From contig NC_086370.1 of assembly GCF_036324505.1 (NCBI RefSeq), positions 21,358,790-21,422,789 of the forward strand: a DNA stretch of 64,000 nt, written 5' to 3'. The notes under the pieces were generated by a model, which saw nothing but the letters and a program-made list of their open reading frames with translations, made no database searches and was not told where the DNA came from. A program made the position numbers and the translations under genes. This DNA is from Eleginops maclovinus. Taxonomy: Eukaryota; Chordata; Actinopteri; Perciformes; Eleginopidae. Each line of letters opens with the position of its first letter. Within the stretch, counting starts at the first letter, position 1. Positions 1-11,613 of this stretch are shown here, piece by piece.

Positions 1-1040
1 TGCACTTTTCAAACTGCCAGGGGATGACTTTTCCTCTTATTGTGGGGGGGAAAGGAGGATTCAGTAATCTCGCAGAGTATTGCTGTGCCGTGCAGAAAGT
101 CAGGCAATTTAAATGTTTCCATCTTATTCAGCCCGAGCAAACCTGAGCGGCAGCAAAACACACCTGGATGGATTCCCAAACGGTCGACTTTAGATCGGAT
201 TTGAAGTCAGGAAGCAAGATAATTTTACACTTTTCCACAAAACTACCTTTGTTTTGGGGAGAGTTCCTCCTCTCTGTGGTGGAAAGTCAAAGGCATACAT
301 CAAATACGCATGTGAAATATGGCAGAGTGCACTTTAATAGGAGACGGAATAAAGGTCATTATGCGTGTGACTGTATTTCTTTGTGGTTATTTCCACGGTT
401 GCAGATATATTCTTGAGTCAAATTCCCACTGTAGCTGAAGGAGCATTAATCAACATGTTAAAACAACTCCTGTTTTGCTTGTATATGGAAGTAGAGACTG
501 GCGGTTTTCCACTTTACATGACAAGTGTAGCGGGGGCGCTTGAGTCTTGAGAGGATGTAACTTTAAAATTAAATTTGATTCCACGAAGACTTTGAGTGAA
601 ACATAAACCATTCTAGTTGAAGCGAAACAGCACCTGAGAGGCCTGCACACCCACTCAGGTGTTCTCAGATACTCAGATTAAATGTCTTCTCAGGTTAGCG
701 CTAGGTGGGAAACGCTGGGAGTTTGCAGAGGATGTGGATTTTAAAGAAGCACAAAGGATGCAAACAGTAAAGAAAGATTTGTGGGGTTGAGATTTCCACT
801 GTGGCATCTCATATTTATATTGATAGACTATTAGTAAAGGTGACTTGTTGTTGTAGTCATGCATAAAAGTATGTAAACATGGTCAAGTAAAACCACAAAT
901 TTAAATATTGCAATGTGTGTTTAACCCCTTGGGCTCATAAATGATTAATAATTAGGCTATTTATTAGGTTGTAAATACTTTATTAACCATTAAGAACCAT
1001 TTATAAACCCGTTCTAACATAGTTTTCATACATCAACACA
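1..1040. other. Unique non-coding sequence
   Basis: I see no gene, RNA or recognisable mobile element here. Open frames (for example 168-416 on the plus strand, 82 codons) are short, lack family motifs and look like chance frames. Composition is ordinary AT-leaning fish intergenic or intronic DNA. Confidence 0.6.
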
Positions 1041-1243
1041 GGCTCACTATTTGGCAAGACGACAAAGCTTTATATTGGCTACCTAGCTTCCTCCTCTTCT
1101 TCATCAGCCAGCATCCTTGGTATCTGTTGTTCACTGAGTTGATTCAAACCCCATCCATCTTGATGTTTCTTGGCATCTCTTAAGCTAAGTAGCCAATATA
1201 AGGTTTAGCAGAACAGATAAATGTGGGCTCAGTATTTGGCAAG
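1041..1243. repeat. Nested direct and inverted repeat
   Basis: Two 18-bp direct repeats (1041-1058 and 1226-1243, one mismatch, core ctatttggcaag/cagtatttggcaag) bracket two 20-bp inverted arms (1070-1089 and 1182-1201, one mismatch, core tattggctac/gtagccaata). The arms enclose about 92 bp containing a pyrimidine-rich TCCTCCTCTTCTTCATC stretch. This arrangement could be a small foldback or MITE-like element, or the product of a local inversion/duplication. I do not recognise the family. Confidence 0.6.
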
Positions 1244-2258
1244 CAACCAGTTACAGTTGCCCTGTTTATCTTTTGTCTTATAAAAGAGTTCACAGCCTAA
1301 ATTAATTACAAACTATTCCTAAACCCTTTACAGGGGTAGTCTTATGTAAAGTGGTACCACCCCTTGTCTTAATTTACCTAAGAAATGTGGGTCTTTTTCT
1401 TTGTTTAAATTGGTTTTCCTTAAGTAATTAAGAGTGTTTAAAAGGACCCACACTATCTACAGTCCCTGATTAGCAGCACTAAAGCTCGGTTAAACCATAA
1501 ATACATTCAAAAAATGTCCTATCATCTGCCGTCAACCGTGTCTCTGTACCTTCATTCCAACCAACCGAGGAAATTGGTTATTGGTTATCTTTTATAGATT
1601 AGTAGAGAATTGCCTGCAGCATCACCTTGTTACAGATGTAGATGTGACCCTCTCTCCTTCCTCACCCTAAGTGCTCGTCTTCTCTCTCCAACCCATACCT
1701 CCTCCAGGTGACACCCGCATGTCTCGATTGGTGCACGGATGTGAGTTCCGCAGATAATGGCCGTGCTCCTGCCAGCTATGTGAGTTAGGACTGTATGTAA
1801 TGAGGCCTTCGGGATATGAATTATTGAACGCTGTTGATGCTAGCCGGGCCCTCCCTGCCCCGCAGGCTGACTCTCCGAGATGACTTGTGAGCAAGGCCTC
1901 AGCTATCACCGTGTTCTCAATCTGTAACCCTATCAGGTTTGAAGTACCTTGAAAATAAAGTGTTGAAATTAAGGCAAACTGGAGTGAAAAATAAGAGGGT
2001 TTCAGATACATGCTTCCACCCAAATGTCGCATTACAGATCATTACTTCATCTAATTAAAACATTTAAAAAGCATCAATTTTGATCGGCCTGTCTGCGCTT
2101 TGAAAATGTCAACATAAGCACTCACTGGCCGTTACTAATAAATGATTATAAGACACTTTGATAAATAAAGCGTTTTAATTGCTAGCAGCCTCTACGGATG
2201 ACAGGTATTTGGCAAAATCAGCCATGATGGTTTAACAGAGCAAAAGAAAAGATGGGAT
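1244..2258. other. Unique non-coding sequence
   Basis: No gene or mobile element is recognised. A 121-codon minus-strand open frame at 1667-2032 shows no domain, signal peptide or family motif and is treated as chance. Confidence 0.55.
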
Positions 2259-2328
2259 ACTCAACAACTTAGACTCAACAACTTAGACTCAACAACTTAG
2301 ACTCAACAACTTAGACTCAACAACTTAG
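2259..2328. repeat. 14-bp minisatellite, 5 copies
   Basis: Five perfect tandem copies of actcaacaacttag occupy 2259-2328, followed by three further bases of a sixth unit. The absence of mismatches between copies suggests a recent expansion. No element boundary is seen around it. Confidence 0.95.
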
Positions 2329-2478
2329 ACTTTGTAGAAAACAAAAGAACTAAGACCTTATCCTTTATAAATGAACTGCACTCAAACTACATTTCCAGTT
2401 TTATGTTAAGTTTAACATAAAAGAGTCCAACATGTTTCCCATTGGACTGACAGCCTGTTATACCAAAACCCATTACAT

Positions 2479-3453
2479 GGCATGTCTAGGCATGCTCCTG
2501 ATGAGACGGTGCATGGTGTCCTGAGGGATCTCCTCCCACACTTGAACCATCAGTGAGCACTTGATGCCCTGATACATAACGTCCCTTGAGGTGCTTAATT
2601 GGATTCAGGTCCAGGGAACGTGAAAGCCGGTCAATATAATCAATGCCGTTGTCATCCAGGATCTGCCTTCAAACTCTGGCTTTTCCTGCCCAGAGGAAAC
2701 CAGGGCCAACTGCACCAGCGTAAGGTCTGATCCTGGTAGCTCACAGCAATCAGTTCAACCGCTGGCTAGCACAAGGAGGTTTTTGTGATGCCTAAGAATA
2801 TGCCTCTCCTTAACCATCACTGACCCACTGCCACACTGGTCTTGCTGGATGATGTTGCAGTTTGTATAATGTTCACCAGGGCAGAAAACTAATGAACCTG
2901 CCCTCATCTGTGGAGAGAATCTGGCAAATGACAATCAAGTTGCACATTGAACCCTCATGCCACCTCAATGAAGTCTGTTTCTGATTGCTTGGTCCGAAAC
3001 ATGCACACAACAGAGAAGATACCGGTCCTGCTGCTACTTCCCTGTCTAGCTTTTTCGGTACGTCTTCTGGTATCCCTCTCTCACTCCGGACACTGTGTTG
3101 GGAGATACACGTTCTTACGATGGCATGTATGGATGTGCCAGCCTGCAGGAGCTGGACTACCTGTGCAACCTGAATGGGCTGCATGCACTGCCTCATGCTA
3201 GGAGTGACAAGAGAACTAACAAATTGCAAAATGTAAATGAAGTCAGTCAGGAAGGATCAGGAGAGAAATGTTCACTGGGCACCACTTGCAAAAGCATTCC
3301 CTTTTCGGGGTTGCCTGGCTGTTACCTCTCCTGTCCACCTGTTGTCACGTTCATTTGCACTAACTGGACAGCTCGGTATCCCTTGTGCCAAGTTTAATTG
3401 ACCAGGTGTTACACTGTGATTGAGCGATCTCTTAATTGTTTAGAGCAGTGCAG
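2479..3453 (-). mobile_element. Decayed Tc1/mariner-type DNA transposon
   Basis: The stretch reads as a Tc1-like element whose transposase lies on the minus strand. The plus-strand text matches, as I remember it, the complement of a very common teleost Tc1-like transposase, from the C-terminal end (about 2480) to the N-terminal end (about 3200), followed by untranslated sequence and a terminal motif near 3438-3453 (tgtttagagcagtgcag) resembling the family's inverted-repeat end. The left end is missing and there are internal deletions, so the copy (about 975 bp) is shorter than an intact one. It cannot be mobile by itself. Confidence 0.8.
2480..3204 (-). pseudogene. Broken Tc1-like transposase
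   Basis: Intact members bind the transposon ends through an N-terminal paired-like helix-turn-helix and cut DNA with a DDE catalytic triad. The longest surviving frame (3229 down to 2873, 118 codons) keeps a helix-turn-helix stretch at residues 19-38 (VAQVVQLLQAGTSI), a second DNA-binding-region relic near residues 81-96 (LRWHEGSM), and TDEGRF at 107-112, where Asp108 matches the first catalytic Asp. The frame then breaks. A later piece in another frame (plus-strand 2594-2620) reads LDLNPIK, where the family has a proline before the Asp and the catalytic Glu in place of Lys. The region expected to hold the second Asp (around 2668-2695) is partly deleted. Frameshifts, deletions and lost catalytic residues make it a pseudogene. 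Confidence 0.8.
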
Positions 3454-3947
3454 TTTGAATGAAGTCAGGATAAGATAGGGTTGGTAATAATGCTTGTTTT
3501 CACTGTGATGTGACAGCATGAACGCTCCTTTCTGCATCGGTACAATTGAATGTTTTGTCCCCCAGTATGAACAAAGTGTACTAAAAACTGGACTAACATT
3601 ACATCTGGTGTTTTGTTAGTCTGAGGGTTTTAAGCCTTGCTTAATTGTCCCTTCACACACAGGTTGTTTTCTGTGTTTTCTAAATAACACTGCTGATTTC
3701 ATCACATCAGCTGGGGCCTTTGCATCAGGCTCTAGCTGCCAACAGGGATGCTTTCAACCTCCTGTAATAAAACCCGAGCCCCGGCACTGAAGTGTCCTCG
3801 TCTTTCATCCCCCTCTCTCTTCGTCTCTCTTTCTTCCTGCCTGCTGAGGGCCGCCTTTGAAGGCAGAGAGATAAATATGAAGAGGGAATGTTTTTGTTGT
3901 TTTGAAAGACAAAATGAAAGAGCCATGGCTGTTGGCTCCTCTGTCAT

Positions 3948-3949
<2 letters not shown>
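3454..3949. other. Unique non-coding sequence
   Basis: No gene or element is recognised between the Tc1-like relic and the GT array. Overlapping open frames at 3732-4117 in several frames owe their length to the adjacent GT repeat. Confidence 0.5.

Positions 3950-4036
<87 letters not shown>
3950..4036. repeat. (GT)n microsatellite, 87 bp
   Basis: An uninterrupted GT run. Such perfect runs are usually length-polymorphic. Confidence 0.98.
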
Positions 4037-4039
<3 letters not shown>

Positions 4040-5257
4040 TGCCAATTACTTTTCTCTAGTGTTACACAAACCACACACACAAAGGTCATGTGGTTGAAAT
4101 GTAAATGTTTACCATAAAATGAGTTCAGGAGTGCAGAGGGGCGAGGTGAAGTGGTTCATGTTATGAAATATCTACAAATATACATTTCAATTGGAAGTTA
4201 AGATCATCTAAATGGCTCCTGACTCATTAGAGATTGCGAGATAGAAAATACGCCACTAAAAAGCTCTCATATCTCACCCATGTACGATTGTTTTTCCAAG
4301 TTGAAGGCCAACCCCTAACCCTAGCTCGCAGCCATACTCCCATCCTCTTGTACTTGGCCCTCCTGCTGCTTTCCTGAAAGGGTGTGTGTAGATTTCACTG
4401 TAAACATGCCCATTCATTGAGTCCTACGTTGTTATCATGTAAACAACCTGCTACATAATATAGCAATGACGACAAAGGTGCCATAACCTTAACCCTGAGC
4501 AAATCATTTGAACCCAAAACAGTTTCTACAAAAGCACGCACATCAAGGCAACACATGGTAATATTCGGAGTGTCAAATATGTGTTTCATTCCTGAAACAA
4601 AAGGTTAACGTGTATAATAAAACCTGGTAGCATTGTTAAACACCTAATGGGAGAATGGGTATCTGCATGAATTGATCCCTTTATCAAAAAGGTCTGAGGT
4701 CCAGTTTTCACCTGACTAATCTCTTATGATAAAATAACTGGAGGGGTGAGTCGGAGTAAACTCTCCCCCCTCACCTCCTCACAGATTGTGTCTGACGGAC
4801 AGATCGGTCTGCCCCCTCGGCTCTCTGCGGCTCATTAACGTGACCTTTGCACACAACAAAATATGCTCCAGACACTCAGCATCTAATTCAGTGAAAATAC
4901 AAGCTTCCCTTTGCTTCAACTTTTTGCACTCTGTTTCTACTTCCATTTACGGTGGAGAGACAATACACACATACACTGTTTTATTTTCCGTTTGCCTAGA
5001 AAGACAAAGTGAGGTTTTCTTTTAATCAAATAAACATTTTACAGCAAAACTGGAAGTAATGTTTGTGTATTTACAGCTACTCTGCATAGATTTGTATTTT
5101 TTAAAATTGGAATTACTGATATTATTTCACCAATGCTTTAAAATGTGCTATATCATTTTTTAATGGATGTTCATTTGTTCCTACTCAATCCTATAGTCAT
5201 ATTTCTCATTGTGGTTAATCTAGTAATCTTTTGGATCAAGCCCAAGTTGTTTTTTTT
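4037..5257. other. Unique non-coding sequence
   Basis: No coding or mobile signature is seen. A small CCCTAACCCTA stretch near 4311 is too short to be an interstitial telomere repeat. Confidence 0.5.
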
Positions 5258-5630
5258 ATAAGGGGGAGCGAAGCAGGCAGGACCCGAGTGCAGCACAAGG
5301 AGGTGGAATACCAATCTCAACCAAAAGCGAGCTTTTATTATAAAAGCTGTTTAACAAAAATACAAAGTTTGGGAAATCCAGGACATGAAAAACACTCGAC
5401 TTGATACGTGAAGAACGACAACAAACTGAAAACGAAAACAAGAGAGAGCAGGACTAAATACAAAGGGACTAATCACAAGACAAGGCACAGCTGGAGAGGG
5501 GAGGCGGGAACACGAGGGCAACAATGAGATAATCAGACAGGAGGAAAAGCCAAAGACAGGAAGCAAAACTACACCAGACACACGGAGGGAAGACATTTAA
5601 AAATAAAACAGGAAAATACAAACTTAAAAC
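5258..5630 (-). mobile_element. Dispersed teleost repeat, copy 1 (class unassigned)
   Basis: The sequence matches a second copy on the opposite strand at about 15570-15890 through the shared core taatcacaagacaaggcac and neighbouring blocks. Read on the minus strand it ends in an AATAAAAGC polyadenylation-like signal (complement around 5334-5343) followed by GGACC-rich sequence (ctcgggtcctgcc), a layout I associate with a common teleost interspersed repeat. Whether it is an LTR-type, LINE-derived or hAT non-autonomous element cannot be settled by eye. No long coding frame is present. Confidence 0.6.
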
Positions 5631-5713
5631 AAGCATTTCAAAATATATATTAGTTAATATTGTACTTTTTAAAATATTGTTTACTTATGTATTTTTAATT
5701 TAGACTTTATTTT

Positions 5714-5756
5714 CATTATTATTATTTTATCCTTATATTATTATTATTATTTATCC

Positions 5757-5796
<40 letters not shown>

Positions 5797-5802
5797 TTAT
5801 CC

Positions 5803-5835
<33 letters not shown>

Positions 5836-5856
5836 CCTTTTATTATTATTATTATC

Positions 5857-5912
<56 letters not shown>

Positions 5913-5977
5913 TATCCTTATATTATTATTATTATGATTATTATTATTATTATTTTATCCTTATATTATTATTATTT
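5714..5977. repeat. Compound (ATT)n array punctuated by TCCTT
   Basis: About 260 bp of ATT trinucleotide repeat is broken six times by tttatccttttatta or tttatccttatatta (near 5729, 5752, 5797, 5834, 5911, 5955). The recurring interruptions suggest that longer blocks, not only single ATT units, were duplicated. Confidence 0.95.
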
Positions 5978-7417
5978 AAGAAATACGAATAATAATGTTA
6001 ATTGTTATTACAATTTTTTCTAATTTGACACAATAGGAGGGTTCATGTGTTCATATTAAACTGCAGGGGCCACTAGGAACCTCGAGGCAGAGCGTCCACA
6101 CTGCTCTGAAATCAGACATTAATTTGATGTCAGTGTGAGTTGTATTTATTAATCTTCTCCCTTCTCCAAACTGTGTTGTCAAATATTTCAGATATTTGAG
6201 ATAAACTTCAAACAAGTGTGATGTGGTTTGGGGAAATATGTTTCCTCTGCTCAGAGATATTTAAATGAGTGTTTGTGTTGTGCTCCAAATGTCACTGCTA
6301 GAGAGAGCTTTTGAACTTTTTCCCGGGGAAGTGTGCAAGTGTCTTTCTCCTGACCGTGTGTGTGTGTGTGTGTTATTTGATGTATTCAAACCCAGTCAAA
6401 GCTGTATTACGGTCCTACCTTTTCTGAATCGCTGCATATTCAGATGTTAACGATGAATTTTGCCTCGTCACTGTGTTCAAATGCTGTGACAGTTTTCCAT
6501 CTTTTGCCTCCAGATGATTCCTTCATTAATAGCATCCAATTAGCATCAGAACTGTGTGCAATGATAGTCTTATTAGACATTATTAAATGGCTTAGTTGAA
6601 TACTTGATTCTGCACATTTCGGAGGTTGTTCATTTTCGCCAACAGACTACCGCTAAGGATAACAGACGGTTGCTAAGGAGGGGCAGTCCTATAAATCCAC
6701 AGAAAGAAGTCTGGTATATACGTAGCTGTGGACTACAAATATTAGTTTTCTCCATCAGAAATCATTTAGCAGCGAGCCATACTCATTTAAATTATGTTCA
6801 ACTACAATTAAGATTTATTTACAACAAAATGTCTTTGGGAAATGACATGCATCTTATTTCCTAGATATGTTGTAAATTAAAACATGGTGACAGAAGCGAC
6901 GTGTCTACAGCTGCTTTTATTGTTACTTTCGCTCCCCACCTTAATGTTTCTCTCTTAGTGTGTGCTATCCCAATACTGCAGGTGAATATATTAAGTGTGT
7001 ATTAATTAAAAGAGAATAATGAGTCGCTGCCAGCTGCAACGCTACAGCAGGTGTGTTTGCTGACTGAAAGACTTATTTGTTCATCAATGGGCGACACCCG
7101 TCGTTATGCAGCCACTAAATCCAGTCCATTTCTTAATTTTAAGATATGGAGGTGTGTGTGTCTCATTGTGTATTTTGCACACACAGAAAAGTCTCAGAGT
7201 TTAAGGGAATTAATGTGACAGGATCCCTCCCTCAGCCTCTCCTCTTCACCTCTCCCCTTCCTCCTCTCCGTTTCATGATGATAAATTGATGTGTGCATAC
7301 ATCTCCATATCTTTATGCTGGAGACCGCAGCTTCTCTTGGCCAATCAAACACACACCTGCACACACACTTTCACAAGGACACGCATGTGCACTGTTGAAT
7401 TCTGGCACATCAGTGTA
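5978..7417. other. Unique non-coding sequence
   Basis: Nothing recognisable apart from a short GT run near 6356-6373. The AT-rich stretch around 6500-6600 has several homeodomain-like ATTA/TAAT cores, but conservation cannot be judged from one sequence. Confidence 0.5.
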
Positions 7418-7438
7418 GTGTGTGTGTGTGTGTGTGTG
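7418..7438. repeat. (GT)n microsatellite, 21 bp
   Basis: Short GT run; a second lies at 7524-7561. Confidence 0.9.
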
Positions 7439-7523
7439 AGGGGGAACCCTTATGTTTATCAGGGTGTGTACAAGGCTGGGTTGCTCTGTGTGTGCAATGG
7501 GGATCCATTCTGTTTGTGCTCAA

Positions 7524-7527
7524 ATGT

Positions 7528-7561
<34 letters not shown>
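7524..7561. repeat. (GT)n microsatellite, 38 bp
   Basis: GT run with one TA interruption near its start. Confidence 0.95.
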
Positions 7562-8632
7562 CTCAGGGTCTTTGGTGTGTGATTGGTAATTGATTTTCCA
7601 ATCTGTGCAGACCGCTGCTCGGTCACAGAGCTGGATACAGCACAGGTCGGCTTCCTGTTAGCATCGACCGCTAATGCTGGCAGTAGAGACGGGGGGGGGG
7701 TTCAGAAACAGAAGGAGAAGTCAAAAAATATATTTTTCAAACGGTTTTAGCAGCGGTCCTTTGAATTGAGATCGCCTCAAAAAAATGGAGTTTCCTAATC
7801 AATTAAACAATTATAGAGGGTAATGCTCTCCTTTCTGGCCTGTTTGAGTCTTTAAGGGGCTGTAAGAAAGAGCACCATGGTAATCCCTGAATTTCCATTC
7901 CTCTAATACAGCGATCTTTATTCAGGCTGCGTAGCTGCAGCTCATTTAGCATGGACGATGTGCTGCTTGGAGCATCATTTCCAGCCACTTACTATGAGAT
8001 CAGGCTGCTCATATCTCTGGATTTCCCCCTTTGAAGTGTCAACAAATTAGCTGAGCTGCCAAAACTTTTGGCCCGCTTTCTTTAAGTTATTGTCATGGAT
8101 ATGTTTGTTACTGTTTACAAACCAGGAAATCACACAGAGAATTTCAGATGGCCAACACGATGTACTTCAAAGATCTTTCACTCCCGATATTGTTTTTTGC
8201 AGACTGCCTCGCAAAGACATCGTCAACATCGCTCCTCTTCCCTCAAATAAAGCAGATTTCATTTTTGGGTTTCTTAATTTCCTGCATCTGATTCCAGAGT
8301 GGTGTCTAGCTGTTATCTGACTGTGGCAAAAACAAACCTCCCTGCATAAAAGGGAGGCCGGTGATGCTGATAGGGTAGAAGAGAAAATACAAAACGAGAT
8401 TGTGATTCAGAAGTGGCCCGAGAAGAAGGTACATTCTCAAATGTTCAAAAACAACAATTGTCTGCATCTGTTTGTACTGCAGAGCTCTGCGCCCAACCAC
8501 GGCAAATCATACAAGCAAAGAGTCAAATATTTGAACCTGAGCAATATTTATTCTGAAATGACATGACTTCCTAAATATGTGATTAAAAAAAAGGTGAAAA
8601 AGATGACATTTTGTCCTGAGGTGTATAGGAAC
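7562..8632. other. Unique non-coding sequence
   Basis: No gene or known repeat recognised. A poly-G run sits at about 7690-7699. Confidence 0.5.
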
Positions 8633-9021
8633 TAAGTACTTTACGTAAGTACAACTTTGAGATACTTGTACTTTACTCCACTTCATTTATTTAATACCTT
8701 TAGTTGCTAGGCAGATTAGGATGACTGATGGTAAATATAATGAAGCCCTTAAATCAGACTGTAGTTCACCTGCAGTAAATCCAGCAGCTACCCTGCAGTA
8801 TACAAAGCCATTCAAACTAGCTGCACCTTTACCAGCTCTGAGAACACTTTAATGATCAATCATTATAAAACATATCAGAGATATTATTCTGAAATGGACC
8901 AATCAGACAATGACTACTTTTACTGTCGCTACTTTAAGTACATTTAGAGGAGAGTACTTTCTACTTTCACTGGAGGAACATTTAGAATACTTTTACTGTG
9001 ACAGAGTATTCCTACACTCTG
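8633..9021 (+). mobile_element. Dispersed hAT-like element body, copy 1
   Basis: This block is nearly identical to 53150-53560 (shared tracts include ttgctaggcagattaggatg and agactgtagttcacctgcag). Relative to that copy it lacks about 45 bp near its left end. Repeated tacttgtactttact-type motifs match a teleost interspersed repeat I believe to be a non-autonomous hAT-like element, with a CAGTGGTG terminus visible only in the other copy. It leads directly into a large tandem array made of the element's own terminal-type sequence. Confidence 0.75.
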
Positions 9022-10372
9022 GACTTCTACTTTACTCAAGTACAAGATCTGAGTACTTCTACTTTACTCAAGTACAAGATCTGAGTACTTCTACTTTACT
9101 CAAGTACAAGATCTGAGTACTTCTACTTTACTCAAGTACAAGATCTGAGTACTTCTACTTTTACTCAAGTACAAGATCTGAGTACTTCTACTTTTACTCA
9201 AGTACAAGATCTGAGTACTTCTACTTTTACTCAAGTACAAGATCTGAGTACTTCTACTTTACTCAAGTACAAGATCTGAGTACTTCTACTTTTACTCAAG
9301 TACAAAATCTGAGTACTTCTACTTTATTCAAGTACAAAATCTGAGTACTTCTACTTTATTCAAGTACAAATCTGAGTACTTCTACTTTTACTCAAGTACA
9401 AGATCTGAGTACTTTTACTTTTACTCAAGAACAAGATCTGAGTACTTCTACTTTACTCAAGTACAAGACCTGAGTACTTCTACTTTACTCAAGTACAAGA
9501 TCTGAGTACTTCTACTTTTACTCAAGTACAAGATCTGAGTACTTTTACTTTTACTCAAGAACAAGATCTGAGTACTTCTACTTTTACTCAAGAACAAGAT
9601 CTGAGTACTTCTACTTTTACTCAAGTACAAGACATGAGTACTTCTACTTTACTCAAGTACAAGATCTGAGTACTTCTACTTTTACTCAAGTACAAGACCT
9701 GAGTACTTCTACTTTACTCAAGAACAAGATCTGAGTACTTCTACTTTACTCAAGTACAAGATCTGAGTACTTCTACTTTACTCAAGTACAAGACCTGAGT
9801 ACTTCTACTTTACTCAATAACAAGATCTGAGTACTTCTACTTTACTCAAGTACAAGATCTGAGTACTTCTACTTTTACTCAAGAACAAGATCTGAGTACT
9901 TCTACTTTACTCAAGTACAAGATCTGAGTACTTCTACTTTTACTCAAGTACAAGACCTGAGTACTTCTACTTTTACTCAAGAACAAGATCTGAGTACTTC
10001 TACTTTACTCAAGTACAAGATCTGAGTACTTCTACTTTTACTCAAGTACAAGACCTGAGTACTTCTACTTTACTCAAGAACAAAATCGGAGTACTTCTAC
10101 TTTACTCAAGAACAAATCTGAGTACTTCTACTTTACTCAAGAACAAAATCGGAGTACTTCTACTTTACTCAAGAACAAGATCTGAGTACTTCTACTTTAC
10201 TCAAGAACAAGATCTGAGTACTTCTACTTTTACTCAAGTACAAGACCTGAGTACTTCTACTTTTACTCAAGAACAAAATCTGAGTACTTCTACTTTACTC
10301 AAGAACAAAATCTGAGTACTTCTACTTTTACTCAAGAACAAAATCTGAGTACTTTTACTTTACTCAAGTACA
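9022..10372. repeat. 32/33-bp satellite array, about 42 copies
   Basis: About 1.35 kb of tandem units: gagtacttctactttact followed by caagtacaagatct. I counted 41 occurrences of gagtact, nearly all spaced 32 or 33 bp apart (two gaps of 31), the difference being ttta versus tttta. Variants include caagaacaag for caagtacaag, acct for atct, and cgga for ctga. Each unit holds AGTACT, usually AGATCT, and an imperfect foldback TGAGTA...TACTCA. The array sits at the right edge of a dispersed element and appears to have grown from its terminal sequence. Confidence 0.97.
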
Positions 10373-11613
10373 ATCATGTTGCTGCTCCGGCGGCTAGTTT
10401 TACCCCAAAGAGCAGCAATCGTACTGGGGAAGTCAATGGTAAAAAGGCAACATTTTCCAAACACGAGCATCTTTTAATCATCATGTCGAAAACTCTTCAT
10501 TTGAACGTGGTGGCAAACCCTTTTTTATTATATTTCTGACGAAGAGAGCTAATGGATGAGGTGAAGGTGATGCTCTTTATCCATTCTGTTTAATTTTCTT
10601 CCTGCATGTCTCTCCCCTTCTCCCTTCACTGTCGATCATCTCTCTGCCTCCCTCTCACTCCGTCTCCATTATAGTAATCATTGTGTTTATTTGAGGCTAA
10701 TAGAGCGATGGTTATGCATGCTGCTACTGCTGCTGCTGCTGCTTGAGCCAGCTAAGCCATTTAGCTAAAAGGACCACTTGACCAATGCTGACAGCACACA
10801 AGCTTCAATTAAAGCCAGGGCAGAGGCACACACACACACATCAGAAACACACATCAGAAACACTTGTATTTTCACATAAACACACTTACAGCTGTTGCAT
10901 CTAATATTGTGTGTAAAGAGGTGAACACACACCAAATCCCGTACACATTTATCAGAGTGCTGCCTCTTGACAAGGAGTAGTATTACTAAAAGGTTTTCCT
11001 CCCACACACTCATAGAGGGAAGGGCAGAGTGTGTGTGAGAGCTCTTGTACCTCGGAAGTCATGTGTTTGCATATTTTTTTTACTTGGATGAGGTTTCCAA
11101 GTGTGAGGGAGTGTGGGCGGGAGTCAAAGGCATTCTGGGAGGCTCAGACAAAAAAGTAAAACAAGATTCACGAAAACTTAATTTCCATTTATAGTGAATC
11201 CTGAAGTGTTTGCACGATGAAGAGCACAAGCTGTGGAACGCCCCGTTAATGCAGATTGCAAACAAACATTACCGTGTTACACCAGAGATACTGAGCACAT
11301 CTTATATTGAGAGCATTTAGAAAGTGTAGTTCATTTATTAACATCTGGCACCTCGCACAATGTGTGGATTAGTCATGGATACACACCAAAGATACAACCA
11401 GAAAACAAGAGCACCAGTGGGAGTTTAAACTGCAATTACTGTGGTTAAATGTGGTAATTCAACAGATTTGAAAGCTTCATTTGGTTATATTGCTTGTTGG
11501 TAGGCAGACAATAACAGTAAAATATACATTTGAAGCCCTTCTTTCTCTCAGCATCGGGGTTAGGATAACTTGTGGCTTGTCGTTTATATCCTAAACACAT
11601 GTCCATAGGTCAG
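10373..11613. other. Unique non-coding sequence with short repeats
   Basis: Contains a (CTG)n run at about 10719-10743 and short CA runs near 10828-10842. No gene or mobile element recognised. Confidence 0.5.

Noticed and set aside
2259..2328. CRISPR-like repeat array
   Set aside because: Units are strictly tandem with no spacers, and the genome is vertebrate.
4309..4326. CCCTAACCCTA as interstitial telomere repeat
   Set aside because: Only about two units; far too short to call.
6480..8060. Conserved non-coding elements suspected from ATTA/TAAT-rich stretches
   Set aside because: A single sequence cannot show conservation, and the motif density is what AT-rich DNA gives by chance.
9022..10372. 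CRISPR-like array (32-bp repeats)
   Set aside because: Units abut directly without unique spacers and derive from an adjacent dispersed element.
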